Source: Biscogniauxia marginata (Eukaryota > Ascomycota > Sordariomycetes > Xylariales > Xylariaceae). From it: a stretch of 64,000 bases of DNA. The notes below the pieces were generated by a model. That model was not told the DNA's origin, ran no database searches, and worked only from the letters and a program-made list of their open reading frames with translations. Position numbers and translations under genes: made by a program. Shown in pieces: positions 31,879-42,430 of the stretch; positions within the stretch are counted from its first letter, which is position 1; every line of letters begins with the position of its first letter. Location of the stretch: contig MU404117.1 of the NCBI GenBank assembly GCA_022695795.1, positions 124,001 through 188,000 on the forward strand, in the 5' to 3' direction.

Positions 31879-32931
31879 TCATTCCGTATCCCCGTCCCCG
31901 TCTCCGTCGGCTTGGTCTTCGTCGTCTTGGTCTCCGTCTTCTTTTTCTTTTTCTTCTTCCTCCTCCTCTTCTTCCTGCATGATCTCCTCGACCAGGTTGC
32001 TGCTCCGGCCCTTGCCGCTCCGCCGCCTGCCCCGCTGGAAGGCCTCGGTCTCCGTGACGGCCCTCTCGCCCACGAAGTGCCGGCCCGTCCAGTCGCGGTC
32101 GCACTTGGGGCACCGGCGCTGCCGCCGCGTCCGCCAGTACGCGTCCTCGCATATGTCGTGGAGCCGGGCGTGGCAGTCGCGCTCCGAGCAGCGCTGCCCG
32201 ACCGTGACGATCTCCCTACAGGCCTCGCAGAACTTGACGCGCTGCCACTCGCCCTCCTCCGCGTCCGGGTCGTTGTACGACTCGACGAGCCACGACCGCA
32301 GCTCCATCAGCGCCCGCGGGCTGAGGCTGTACAGGCCCTCGCGGCTCCGCTCGAACCAGCCCTCGTCCACCATGCTCCGCATCACCGCCTCCGCCTCGCT
32401 CGGCTTGAGGCCCCTGAGCGCCTGGGTCTGCGGCTGCGCCGGGTCCTCCCCGTCTCGCATCTCCTCGTCCTCGTCGTCGGCCCGCCTCGGCGCGGTGCGG
32501 AGCTTGTTCGCCTGCATCTCGTCGAGGCACATGACCTCCATGCGGGGGCTGTTGTACTTCTCGAACATGGCGTCGATGACGCGCTTGATGAAGGCGATCT
32601 CCTCGGCGGTGTGCAGCGTGGCCAGCTGGGTCATGGGGTCCGAGGTCGTGTTCACGACGGCGTAAACCCACTCCTTCTTCACCTGGTGCCGCGTGCTCCG
32701 TACTTCGAGGTCGAAGGCCGAGACCGCGGCAGATGCGGCGGAGATGTACGAGTCGAAGTCCTCCTTGGTGACCTGGTTGGGCTCGGTGCGCTGCCCCTCT
32801 TGCGCCGTGAATATGGCGGCTAGGACGGGTTGTGATTCCTTGAACGTCATTGTGCCCCGCGCCAGGAGGGCCTGCAGGAACGCACGATTCCCATCATTGT
32901 AGCGAGCGGGAAGCTCGTCCCGGTCGTCCAT
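31879..32931 (-). CDS. NSE1, RING subunit of the SMC5/6 complex
   Basis: This single-exon gene encodes 350 aa. The N-terminal half is the winged-helix part of NSE1 (YNDGNRAFLQALLARGTM at 11-28, then EWVYAVVNTTSD and TLHTAEEIAFIKRVIDAMF). Next are the conserved segment LSPRALMELRSWLVE and a variant RING from about residue 233: C-E-A-C, a Cys-rich CSERDCHARLHDIC, and CPKC followed by DRDW. NSE1 with NSE3 and NSE4 forms the kleisin-side module of the SMC5/6 complex, a nuclear DNA-repair and sister-chromatid machine; the RING gives it ubiquitin-ligase activity together with NSE3. The last 35 residues are an extreme acidic tail (E8 run then DGDGDGD). This tail is encoded by GAG/GAA and GAC repeats and may vary in length between strains. 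Start choice is clear: the first ATG, MDDRDELPARY. Confidence 0.9.
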   Translation of the reverse strand: MDDRDELPARYNDGNRAFLQALLARGTMTFKESQPVLAAIFTAQEGQRTEPNQVTKEDFDSYISAASAAVSAFDLEVRSTRHQVKKEWVYAVVNTTSDPMTQLATLHTAEEIAFIKRVIDAMFEKYNSPRMEVMCLDEMQANKLRTAPRRADDEDEEMRDGEDPAQPQTQALRGLKPSEAEAVMRSMVDEGWFERSREGLYSLSPRALMELRSWLVESYNDPDAEEGEWQRVKFCEACREIVTVGQRCSERDCHARLHDICEDAYWRTRRQRRCPKCDRDWTGRHFVGERAVTETEAFQRGRRRSGKGRSSNLVEEIMQEEEEEEEEKEKEDGDQDDEDQADGDGDGDTE

Positions 32932-34199
32932 GGCGGTGTTCTATGCACTTTTGAGGTCTGTCGGTCGTGATTTCATCTATCACAGAGGTATTATCCTGAC
33001 TTCTCTTGTGATTATGAATTTTGCCTTGAACTTGATAGGCTAGGTAGGTGTTTTAACCTTGGGAATCCGTGGCAGACGCGTTTTTGGTCGCGTACCGCGT
33101 AAATGGGATTTTAGTGTGGCGCAGCAGCACAACCTCGATCGAATGGTGTGGCTTGGACGCGTTAAATGCTACCTATAGAACTCCTCCTATTTCAGCGTCT
33201 TTACATCCATTTTGTCTGCCACTTAGGTACCACTACCTACCTTAACATTTACCTCTAATATATGGTCCTAACTAAAAACAATATTCTAAACTTTCAGCTC
33301 CATCTCTTACAAACCCTTCTATTAGACTTTAGTTACGTTTAATAAATTCGACTACTAAGTCCCAAGGACCTCTTTACTTAGTAATTACCCTCTTAATAAC
33401 ATGTTTTTAGAGTCTCTTTCCCTTACACGCCTACTTAGGTACACCCATGTCTACCTCGTAGATAGAGTCGTATATAAACAATTTAGGGGGGTTAGCAATG
33501 TCCAGATAATCTGCGGTTGTGTAATCCTTCACCAGGAAAATCATCACCCCATGATGGACAAGCTCGTCCGTCTACAACAGGATAATTTCGTTAGGTACTC
33601 CTTATCCGAGTGGTGTTTATGACTGCCCACTCCCCTCATTACCCGGGTGATAGCAATTCTTGCACCACATACCCTTAGGTAGGTAGTAGTAAATTGCAGA
33701 ACGGGCTCCCCCAATTAATCTATCAAGTCCTATCAATCATCAATTCGATGTCCCCCCACCTACTTGTTACCTACTACGATCTTTGAGCCGCCATGTTACG
33801 TACATACGCAAGAAAGTAAATTACAACGCCAAAGTAAAGGGAAATAGCATAAGCCCATTTTCTTATTTCAATTTTTCTCTTTTTTGCACCCTCATATATA
33901 CCTACCTTAAAACACAAGGCTCTCTCGTCTTTCCTATCCACTAATACGCACACTTTCTTCTTTCAGCTGACTAACCAACCAACCAGCCTTATATCGGTAA
34001 ATCCCAACACGCTAAACCTAAACCAAGCCCTCAGATTTCATTCGACTTATTCATCCATCCATCCGCCGCAACTTTCCGTCCTCCTCGCACCCCACCAATT
34101 GGCCTTACGTAAATCCTCCCTCCCCGCTGTCATCCCAAGGGGGTGGTCTAGTCTAACTATATAAGCTACCATAAGCCACAAAAATGGTCGTCGTAACTC
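32932..34199. other. intergenic between NSE1 and tRNA-Arg
   Basis: About 1.3 kb, AT-rich, with TAGGTA words at about 33046-33060 and 33675-33690. No gene is seen apart from the TATA-like site listed next to the tRNA. Confidence 0.4.
34157..34165 (+). promoter_or_regulatory. TATA-like element upstream of tRNA-Arg
   Basis: CTATATAAG lies about 35-43 bases before the tRNA 5' end. Many fungal Pol III genes carry such an upstream TATA-like element that helps place TFIIIB. The position fits; function is inferred. Confidence 0.4.
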
Positions 34200-34308
34200 G
34201 CGCAGTTGGCGCAATGGATAGCGCACAGTCCTCCTACCGCCACTGAGATTATGTCTCTGGGTTACTAGCGAAAGACTGGGGTTGCGGGTTCGAGTCCCGT
34301 GCTGCGTG
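34200..34308 (+). tRNA. tRNA-Arg(CCU) with 36-nt intron
   Basis: The cloverleaf folds by eye. The acceptor strand GCGCAGT at 34200-34206 pairs with GCTGCGT at 34301-34307 (two G-T wobbles) and G at 34308 is the discriminator. The D arm is GCGC-AATGGATA-GCGC. The anticodon stem CAGTC (34226-34230) pairs with GACTG (34274-34278) around the loop C-T-CCT-A-A, with anticodon CCT at 34233-34235. The T arm is GCGGG-TTCGAGT-CCCGT. An intron at 34237-34272 interrupts the loop one base after the anticodon, the standard nuclear position. Removing it gives a 73-base body. Internal promoters are clear: A box TGGCGCAATGG (34207-34217) and B box GGTTCGAGTCC (34287-34297). Confidence 0.93.
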
Positions 34309-34310
34309 CA

Positions 34311-34315
34311 TTTTT
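34311..34315 (+). terminator. Pol III T-run terminator
   Basis: Five thymidines begin three bases after the tRNA discriminator base, with a further T4 run nearby. This is the usual RNA polymerase III stop signal. Confidence 0.8.
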
Positions 34316-34864
34316 ACTTTTATTATATTATTTTCCCTCAATTATCACATTTTTACATTAAATAACAAATTTTATAACCATAGGTTTATAAATGTTATAA
34401 TAGATATAAAATTATTAATTTCTTTATCAATCACGATAGTTAATATTAATAATATTCGACTCTTTTTTTTTTTTTCTCTTTTAAACGCCAGATTTGCTAG
34501 ATTAATTCTATACAAGGGTTATAGGTATCTACAGCTTGGACCATGCAAGACACGGAAAACAGAAAGAAAACACAGATTTAAAATGAGAGGATGCATGGCT
34601 TCGATCAACACCACGACCGAAACGTGTTTTAATACATAGGCTAAGGATTACAGAAAAGAACTAGGGGAGGTACTTCGGCGTAGTGCAAGTTATGCTCGTG
34701 CAAGATAGGCAAGCTAGTAAGGTATGTATCGTAGGTATTCATAGGTCGTTGGTCTGTAGAGGTGGTGGGTGTGCTTAGGTGTGTGTGGTGTGGTGTGTGT
34801 GTCCCGTAGTTTATTGTTTTGTTTCCCTTCCTTTTCGAGCCTCAATCCCTTGCTTCCCAGGTTG
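34316..34864. other. AT-rich spacer
   Basis: About 550 bases between the tRNA and the convergent GRAM-VASt gene, unusually AT-rich at 34315-34460. It has a poly-T run at about 34464-34476 and a GTGTGTGG-type tract at about 34775-34802. No gene is seen. Confidence 0.45.
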
Positions 34865-37800
34865 CTATGTTTCGGCATCAGGTACCTTTGTCGATGGCTT
34901 GCCCTGTGCACTAGACTTCGGGTCTATCTTACGGTTCATGACCGATCTGAGAACCTGGAGCTTCTCCTCCGTAACTTTAATTGCTTCTTCGACCTCTCGT
35001 TCGTTCATCCGCTCTTCGCGCAGTTTATCTTCCACAGTTCGTGGCTCCACCACCCGTTTGCGGATAGGCACGGCGCCGTCATTCATGCGATGCAGGCCAA
35101 CTCTTTCTTCTAGCCAGTCCCATAGGTCGGTTTCTTCACGTCTCCATATCTCCTCGTATGCAATGGCACGGTCTGGGTAACCTGCGAAACCTATGTCTCG
35201 TCCATAACCTGCGCCTCGAGGCTGCCCGTAAGAGCCAAAATTGAACCACGTCGCGACCAGCAATCCGACGAGAAGTCCATACACAACATTACCGGTGAGA
35301 ACGGGTGTGATGATATCGACAATCGGGCCGAGAATACCGCGTAGCGGTTCGAGGGGACCCCAATCTTGGGTCTTGGAGGTGGCCGAGGCAGTTGGGCTAC
35401 TTAGACTCTCCTTGGATGCTTTGTGCAGTTTGCCCTTGCCCTTGCCCTTCTTCTTGCCCCTTCCGCCGTTGAGAGTGGAAGAGCGTGGCCGAGAGGACAC
35501 TGCTGCTTTCAGACTTGCAAATAGATCTTTGCAATACTGTGTCTGGCCGTCCTTGACGCCTTTCTCGATAGGTCCTACAGAAATAGTGTTAGAGCAATCA
35601 TCGAGGAGCATTGCCGATAAAACTCACCCTTTATCCAACTCTTGCCAGTCCATTCAGTAGTGCAATTGACCGTTACATGGGTAGCGTTGTTTTCGGCCCA
35701 CGACAGACAGTACTTAGTCTTCACACTGAATACATTCCCACTTGGCACGTCCGGGTTCTGCACAGATACCAGGACATTGACGCACTTCTCCAAGTCCATG
35801 TTCTCGATGGTCTCATTCACAATACACTTTGTCTGCTTCGGCCCTATCGAAGCATTTAGAGGTTTGATGTATGTATAGCCCCGAGTCTTGTTCTCTTGTG
35901 TCAGCCCTTTCTTGTCCTCCATCTGTAGGTCAAGACATTTCTGCTCGTTGGTCAGCCATTTCCCCATCCATGTCGCAGAGGCAGGCCCAAAGATTAAATT
36001 GTAGACTTTGCCCAGAGGGGCGGCGACAATATCATCTCCAACCACTATATCGTAGTGGGTATCTGCATCACCGCAATCTGTTGGAGCGTGTGTTGCCGGG
36101 CCAGGGAAGTCGGCCGCACCCCCGGACGCAGGCGCGCCATCCGCTTTTTCGGCAACGCCATTAGCATTAACCGCTCCGGATGCCTTCCTTATCACGGCTT
36201 TCTCGCCATCAGTTTCTGCAGGGCTTGAATCCGTGAGGTGCGCTACGTCAGCCATGTCGCCGTCCTCCTGGTCTTCGTCGTATATGTCGTCCCCATCTTC
36301 GCTGTCTTCAGTTTCAGAGCCCGAGATGCTCTGGCTTGCGGTGACAACTTCACCGTCTTCAACTTTCTCAGTTTTGTCGCCTCCAGTCTCGTCTAGCGAT
36401 ACGCCATTGAGAGAGCTCCGGAGAGAAGGGTGCCCGAGCTTCCAAATATTCACGATTAGGTCATATGTAGAGTCCCGGCTCGTGAAACTAGCAAATACAT
36501 GCTTCGCATGGAGAGTTGTGATCATGAGCCCATTTTTAAAGACTAGCGCCGTGCTTCGCTTTTCGACAGATACGATCTCGTCAAAACTCATGACCAGCGT
36601 TGTCACCCACCCGAAAATGTTGCTGCTGAAACATAGATGACCTTCGGAGACATAGAGTCTACCGTGTGCTAGAATCTCTCTCTGGAGGGCGCAGCTGTAG
36701 TCTTCGATAAGATAGTCGTCGTCGGGTACGCTCTTGAACAAGGCATGGAAATCCCGATTGCGTTTCTTACTCGCCACAGCAAACCCTGTGAGTTTCGGCG
36801 TACTCCCGGTAGCGTTCGGATGAGCTACAGAAGCATTAGCCGAGACAATCGCAGCACCGATAGTATTTCCAGTGCCTCCCGTTCCGCCGGTGCTACCGCG
36901 TTTGCGCCTTCGCGAGATAGCACTTCTTATGCTGCTACTACGCTGGAGCCCTGACTTGCCTTCATACACACTAGTTGGTGGTGTCGTAACCGCGGCTTCG
37001 TAGGGAACTTTTGAACCACTACCTACGTCATCAGTAGGTCCGTCGCCATTAACAGGAAGGTTTATAGGATCCGTGGGCGCCGATCCCGAACGGCTACGGG
37101 TCCCCACGGTAGACTCAGGGAACCGAGATGTCGTCGGTGTCGGCCCGGTACTTGCCGCCTCCTGGATGCCTAACTGGCTTAGGCTCAAGTCCCCCATGCC
37201 GAGTGTCTTGACAGCGGGCTCCTTATTTGCCATGTCAGAATCCTTAGACTGCTCCGCGGACGGCTCGACTTCGACCCTATCGTCGTCTGCCGGCTGCGTC
37301 TCTCTAGGAATATTGACCTTAGCCTTGTTTCCGCCGGATCCAGCGTTAGCAGGAGTAATAGTACTGCTCAGGGTGTTTGCAGCGTTTTGGGCAACCGATA
37401 AAACACTAGAGAAGAAGCCACTACCTGGGGTTGGCGGTACTGCGTTTTCCGGTGTTGGTGAGAGCGGGGCGGATATAATATTCGACAATTTGCTTGGACC
37501 GATGCTTGTCCCAGAACCTGATCTCGCTCGCCTGTGAGATATCATACGACCCGAAGGCGACACTACCACATTCGGGTTTGGTAGCGAGGTAACCGAAGTA
37601 CTCCTCTCCCTAGGGTGATGTGAATCAGTCGGCGTCGGCGGAGTATTGACGATGACAGGAGCGGTCGGTTCGGAGGACGGGGGGGTACTCGGACGGGCAG
37701 AGGTATCAATGGAAGGCGGCCTCTTCTGCTGAGGTGATTGCTCGTGAGATGCTAGCCGGTCATCAGCGTCGGGTGGGGATATCACAATCGAGCTTTGCTG

Positions 37801-39159
37801 AGAGGTCGGCGCGGTCGTCGACCTCTGGAGAAGTTCGCTTGCCGGCTCGTGGTCGACAACGTCGGTCTGGCTACCCAGGCTGGGCACGGTACTAGTATTC
37901 TTCTTTCCCCTAAAAGCGTCTCTAAACCTGCCAGCGGGGGATTTGGATCGGCGCGAAGACGGATCGTTGGGTGTCTGCAGACCGGTGGAGCTGTTCGATG
38001 GCTGACGCTGACGAGCCGGCTCGTTGGAATAACCACCAGCAGCCAAATTGGTCGTAGACCGCGAAAGGTTCTCGAGGACGTCGTGGTCTATATTATGGGC
38101 GTCGGACAGGTGCTCGGCTTGAATAATAGGCGAAGACTGCGTCAAGTAGCCGATCTGGGAGGGATGCGTCGAGGGGAAGGTAGGTCGGATGGAAGATGGG
38201 TTGGACCTAGCAGAGCAGTTCGCATCAGATACAAGTGCTACGACAGAATTGTGCCAGCTCCAGCTCGACGCAGGAATTACTACAGCTATGCGAAAAAAGA
38301 GTAGTGAAGTGGGATTCGACAAGAAAATAAAAAGAAGTAAAGATAGAAAATAACATAGGAAAAGGGAGGTCTGGATAGGGGATGAGGCAGATTGAGGGGA
38401 GAAAAGCTAGTCAGAGCTCGAGGCAGCCAGAAGTAGGGGATACGAAAAGATGGATCCTGTCATAGATCCTGTCCATGGGCCATGGTCGGCCTGTTCTCAG
38501 GTGCCAAGAATTGTGGTCGCGATCGGCCAGACACCCGGGCACAAGGTGTATAAATGAATCTGATATACCTTGGGGATATTATCTGCTTATTTGACCAGAG
38601 ACAACTAGACTCTGCACTTGGCCATGTGCTGTGCTGTGCTGAAGACGACGGACGGGCAGATGTTGAGTGAACAAGCAAGTGGAGAGAAGAAGAATGGCAA
38701 GCTACCCGAGGTATCGTTGTATGTAATTTGCACTGAACGTTGTTCTGGTCCGAGAGGAGATAGAGCTTGTGATGCTCGATAATGGTGTGGCAAGATAGAA
38801 AGAGAAGGAAGGATAATAATAATGGAGGAAAGGAAGGGAATGGAAACAACTTACGAGTCGTGGTCAGAATCGTATGCGTATGCATCGGGATTGGATCTGT
38901 CGTCGGTCTCGTCCCGGGGCTCGTCACGGTGGTGCTCGTCATTGGATTGCGTGGTCGAGATGGAGCCGTTTCTTAGCGGATCGCGAGAGTGTGGGCTGCG
39001 GCCGCGAGCATGTTCCTCGCTGCTGGTTGTCGATCTGAAACTCTCTTTTGAGGGCTGCTTCCTCCACCGCCGAGGTGCAGCCAGCTTCTTGGGCATGAAC
39101 ATCGACGCGACCTTCTTACCGTTGCCGCTATGGTTGCTGCTAGAACTAGCGGCATCCAT
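34865..39159 (-). CDS. GRAM-VASt membrane-anchored lipid-transfer protein (LAM/Ysp2 family)
   Basis: The 1197-aa model has exon 1 39159-38855, exon 2 38206-35628 and exon 3 35574-34865. Donors are GTAAGT and GTGAGT and phases agree. Intron 1 is 648 nt, long for this window. The N-terminal 580 residues are Ser/Pro/Thr-rich and disordered. The GRAM domain lies at about 586-690 (DFHALFKSVPDDDYLIEDYSC, HLCFSSNIFGW, ALVFKNGLMITTLHAKHVFASF). An acidic linker follows (DSEDGDDIYDEDQEDGD). The VASt (StART-like) domain spans about 817-985 (HYDIVVGDDIVAAPLGKVYNL, TKYCLSWAENNATHVTVNCTTEWTGKSWIKG), and exon 3 adds the conserved PIEKGVKDGQTQ. A single membrane helix (VVYGLLVGLLVATWFNF) sits at about 1053-1070. 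In yeast these proteins anchor in the ER and move sterols at ER-plasma-membrane contacts. The same job is expected here by homology of architecture. Confidence 0.9.
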
Positions 39160-39312
39160 CACGAACGGACATGTGGCATGTATGCTACTTCTTATATGGA
39201 CCACCACGACAAGACCAGAGGGATTATAAAACCGAGGTTCGCTTTTGATAGCTCTTTAGATCTTCGAAACACCGCGACAAGTTACCAGTGAGCGAGCACG
39301 AGAACAAAGCAC

Positions 39313-39360
39313 GGTGGTGGTAGTGGTGGTAGTAGTGGTAGTAGTAGTGGTGGTGATAAT
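39313..39360 (+). repeat. GGT/AGT trinucleotide-rich tract
   Basis: An imperfect run of GGT and AGT triplets is directly visible about 150 bases upstream of the ATG of the GRAM-VASt gene, probably in its 5' UTR (as ACC/ACT on the coding strand). Confidence 0.9.
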
Positions 39361-40281
39361 AGAAAGGGGAGCTGAGATGTTGGTGTTAAAGTCGGGATGC
39401 GCTACTAAAGACAACGTCGTGTCGTCATGACCGAAGAAAAGTCGACTTGCACGCTAGAACACGGGATTGATTGGTGATATGGATAGGATGAGAAATATAA
39501 AGAAAGCAATGATGGCTACGTTTTCCAACGGGATGGCCTGGTTTCCTTTCCTGTTCCTGGTGCGACAGGGTGAAACTCAGGATTGATCTTCTGTTCTAAG
39601 TCGAATGTGTTGCAGACACGGAGAGAGGTAAATAAGTGCTGGTTGGCGATAGCGATAGCGACGATTGCGACCCCAACCCCACGATTGTCCCTGTAATCAA
39701 TCGATTGAATCGGAATGCCTTTTTATTAACAGATGACCAGCCACAGATCGAAGTCAAAGAATCTTTTTCACCTCATGTACATGTACGTAGGAGGTAGGTA
39801 AGTAGGTAGGTAGTATGTACGTGTATAAGTGACGCACCGAGGCACTCCAAGTGGTAGGTAGCAATTCCTTGCAGACCGCTAAGCTCCAGCTACCCCCCCA
39901 CCAACCAATCTCATCGGCCCGCTTTGCTAAGGTTGTTTCTACACTAGCTACAGCACATTAGGAGAACCTACCTAGTACGGCAGTAAGGGGCTGGGGACTG
40001 AACGAAACGAATGGAAGGGATCTAAAAGTACACCACCTAGGAAGGGGCTAGGATCCACAGAAACCGTATGTACCATTCGATATGGCAAAGCATAATAAGT
40101 ACCTACACAACATACATAAAGCTAGAAAAAAAGAGTAAAAAATGGAAATTTCTTGGTCTCTTTATTTTATATACATGTAAAATGAAATAGAAAATTAGTC
40201 GAGTGTACGGGATCTTGTAGATACATATATATAAAGTGCATATGCCGTAGTCCTGGGTGAGTGAGACTACCTATGTAGTAA

Positions 40282-40329
40282 TACACTACCTAATGTTATG
40301 TACTTATACACAGTACATTAGGTAGTGTA
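40282..40329. repeat. perfect 15-bp inverted repeat with 18-nt loop
   Basis: The arm TACACTACCTAATGT (40282-40296) is the exact reverse complement of ACATTAGGTAGTGTA (40315-40329). The 18-base spacer holds ATGTAC; GTACAT overlaps the second arm, so alternative pairing is possible. It lies about 315 bases upstream of the start of the coiled-coil gene. Confidence 0.95.
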
Positions 40330-40645
40330 CATTCCTGCAGATCGCTCTCTCCCCTCCCCCCCACCACCAAAGCTCCTTGCGAACACCGGCCGGCCTATTA
40401 AAACAGGTAATCATAAGACGGCACGGAGCACACCGTTAATCACATCAGGGCACTTGACCCCACACACTTCAACATTATACAACAACCAAGTCCTCCTCTT
40501 TTCGTGAACCGCTCTTTATGCGCGTCTTCTCGAACCAATTGATTGAAACCCTGCTATACAACACGCGCTGCCTGCAAGCACGACATCCCACGAGCCTGCC
40601 CCCCTGTCGGATATCGTCTCGACTTGCCTCGTCATATTCGCCAGC

Positions 40646-42408
40646 ATGGAGTCGGCTCCTTTGATAAAGGTAGGATGACAGTCCGCGATAGTCTCTCATT
40701 CCCGAACAAGGGCCACTGACCGGATCAACCACAGGCGCACGACCATGCGAGAGCCGCCTCGACCGCGACCCATACCTCGGACACCACTGTCGCCATCAAC
40801 GAGCACACGAGAGCTGCCGGCGAGTTCGCCAACGCCGCCAAGAACACCACCAGCGTAGAGGCCTTGCGCACCCTGAAGCTGCTCGAGCAACATCATCAAA
40901 GGCTTTCCGAACTTCTCCAGGCTCCCCTGAAGCCCTCCAACAGCCAGCCTGCCTCTGAAAATGACTCTCAGGTGGAGGAGAAAGAGGATGGCGGCCCGGC
41001 CACGATGCCTGCCGCTACGTCCGGGAAATCCGACATGGCAGCCGGCTCGAACGAGAAGAGTATCCCGCCCATGCCGATTCTGACAAGGCAGCCGAGATAT
41101 CCCGCACGCGACCTCGGCGCCTCCATAGCTAGCAATTTGGCTTCGGCGCGCGGTATTCGTTCCAAATACCGCTCGCAGCCCTTAAGTCCGAGCGTCTCGA
41201 ATACGGAAGCCCCGGGCAACATGGAAGCCGCGTCGCGGAGGGCCGGGTCGCGAACGAAGATGCAGAATATGCTAGAAAACTCGGACAAGCCCAATGCGGC
41301 CGCCTCGTCCGAAAAAGGCTCCAGGTCCCACGACAAGACGGCTGCCGAGACCCAGACCGCCTCGAGCGACGAGGGCTTCTCCCGGTTCTACAGCGCCTTC
41401 GGGAGCATCATCAACAGGATTTCCGCACCGCTCGCCTTCGCCGGACTTCCCCTCATCAGCGAGGAGCAGCCCGAGGAACCGGCCCCGGCCCCGGCCCCCG
41501 AGCCGCCGGCGCAAAAGCGCAACAGACTGAAGCCCTCGCCGGCGGTGCTTGCCGAGCCCGACCTGAAGAAGATCTACTCCAAAGCCGCCCTCCGAGCCGT
41601 CGCTCGCGACGGCCAGTCCACGAACGACTCCTTCTACGTGGTCCCCACCAGCGGGCACACGGCCTCGTACGCGAGCATCCTGACGTACGCGGACAAGGAG
41701 AAGCGCCGCATGGGCACTTCGATGCACGGCGACATTGTCGGCGCCGGCAGCGGCATGATCCCCGAGGACGCGGACGAGGACGACTTCGTCGACGCCCGGG
41801 AGTCCCAGGTGCCGCCGCCGCCGCACCACCGCCGCCCGTCACCGCTGAGGAGGCGAGCGACGGCGGCGGCGGGGGGCAAGAGCGCCTCCCGCTCGGAGCG
41901 GGACCTCCAGAACATGGTGGAGGAGCTGTTCCTCGAGAACAAGAGCCTCAAGGACATGCTCGACAAGCTCAGCAAGCGGCTGCACGCGTTCGAGTCCATG
42001 TCGCAGAACTCGGGGATGAGGCTGGCCGAGAGCATGAGGCTGATGCGTCCGGGGTCCCCCCCGCCTCCCCCGCCTCCGTCTATCCCTCCTGCTTCTGGCG
42101 GTACGGGTACGGGTACGGGTACGGGTAATAACAAACAGTCGGTGGAAGAGACGCTGCTGAGGGAGAACCGCGAGCTCAAGGAGCAGGTGGCGGCGCTGTC
42201 GAGGCAGAACGAGGACCTAGAGAAGAACTACGCCAGGGTCCGCGCTAACCTACTCCGGTACCGCGAGAAGTGGGATCAGCTGAAAGCCGGCGCTAAGGCC
42301 CGGCGCGCTGGAGGAGGAGGAGGAGGTAGTAGCAGCGGTGTGGGAGGTGTGCAGGGCGGCTCGGAGGTCACGGATGAGGGGGGTTCGAAGAGCCCTAGTT
42401 TGATTTAG
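40646..42408 (+). CDS. coiled-coil protein with MIT-like N-terminus (Atg38/NRBF2-like)
   Basis: The 565-aa model has exon 1 40646-40669 (MESAPLIK) and exon 2 40735-42408. Residues 1-70 form a helical hairpin-like segment (AHDHARAASTATHTSDTTVA, then EFANAAKNTTSVEALRTLKLLEQHHQRLSELL) that resembles the MIT-type domain of NRBF2/Atg38. The middle 300 residues are disordered, Ser/Pro-rich with short helices. The C-terminus has two coiled coils, LQNMVEELFLENKSLKDML and EETLLRENRELKEQVAALSR continuing to LLRYREKWDQL. Atg38/NRBF2 proteins link Vps34 and Atg14 and dimerise through C-terminal coils to support autophagy. The resemblance here is of layout (N-terminal MIT, C-terminal coil) and of the final coil; I cannot exclude an unrelated scaffold. 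A proline run (SPPPPPPPSIPP) and a GTGTGTG tract encoded by GGTACG hexamers separate the coils. Confidence 0.7.
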
Positions 42409-42430
42409 TTTAGTTTAGTTTAGTTTAGTT
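42404..42430 (+). repeat. TTTAG pentanucleotide tandem overlapping a stop codon
   Basis: Five TTTAG units are visible; the TAG stop codon of the coiled-coil gene (42406-42408) is the first TAG of the array. Expansion or contraction would affect only the 3' UTR. Confidence 0.95.

Larger units (their letters stand above)
39160..40645. other. divergent intergenic region
   Basis: About 1.5 kb between two divergent genes, so it should hold both promoters. It contains the GGT/AGT repeat and the inverted repeat listed separately, and TAGGTAGGTAAGTAGG words near 39791-39815. No gene is seen. Confidence 0.45.

Noticed and set aside
31744..32823. 359-codon plus-strand frame antisense to NSE1
   Set aside because: Composition shadow of NSE1; no recognisable domain, and NSE1 is unambiguous on the minus strand.
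38460..38942. 160-codon minus-strand frame within the GRAM-VASt first intron
   Set aside because: It overlaps the better-supported exon 1 in another frame and its product is low complexity.
41272..42179. Minus-strand frames of about 185 codons opposite the coiled-coil gene
   Set aside because: Low-complexity shadows of a GC-rich sense exon.
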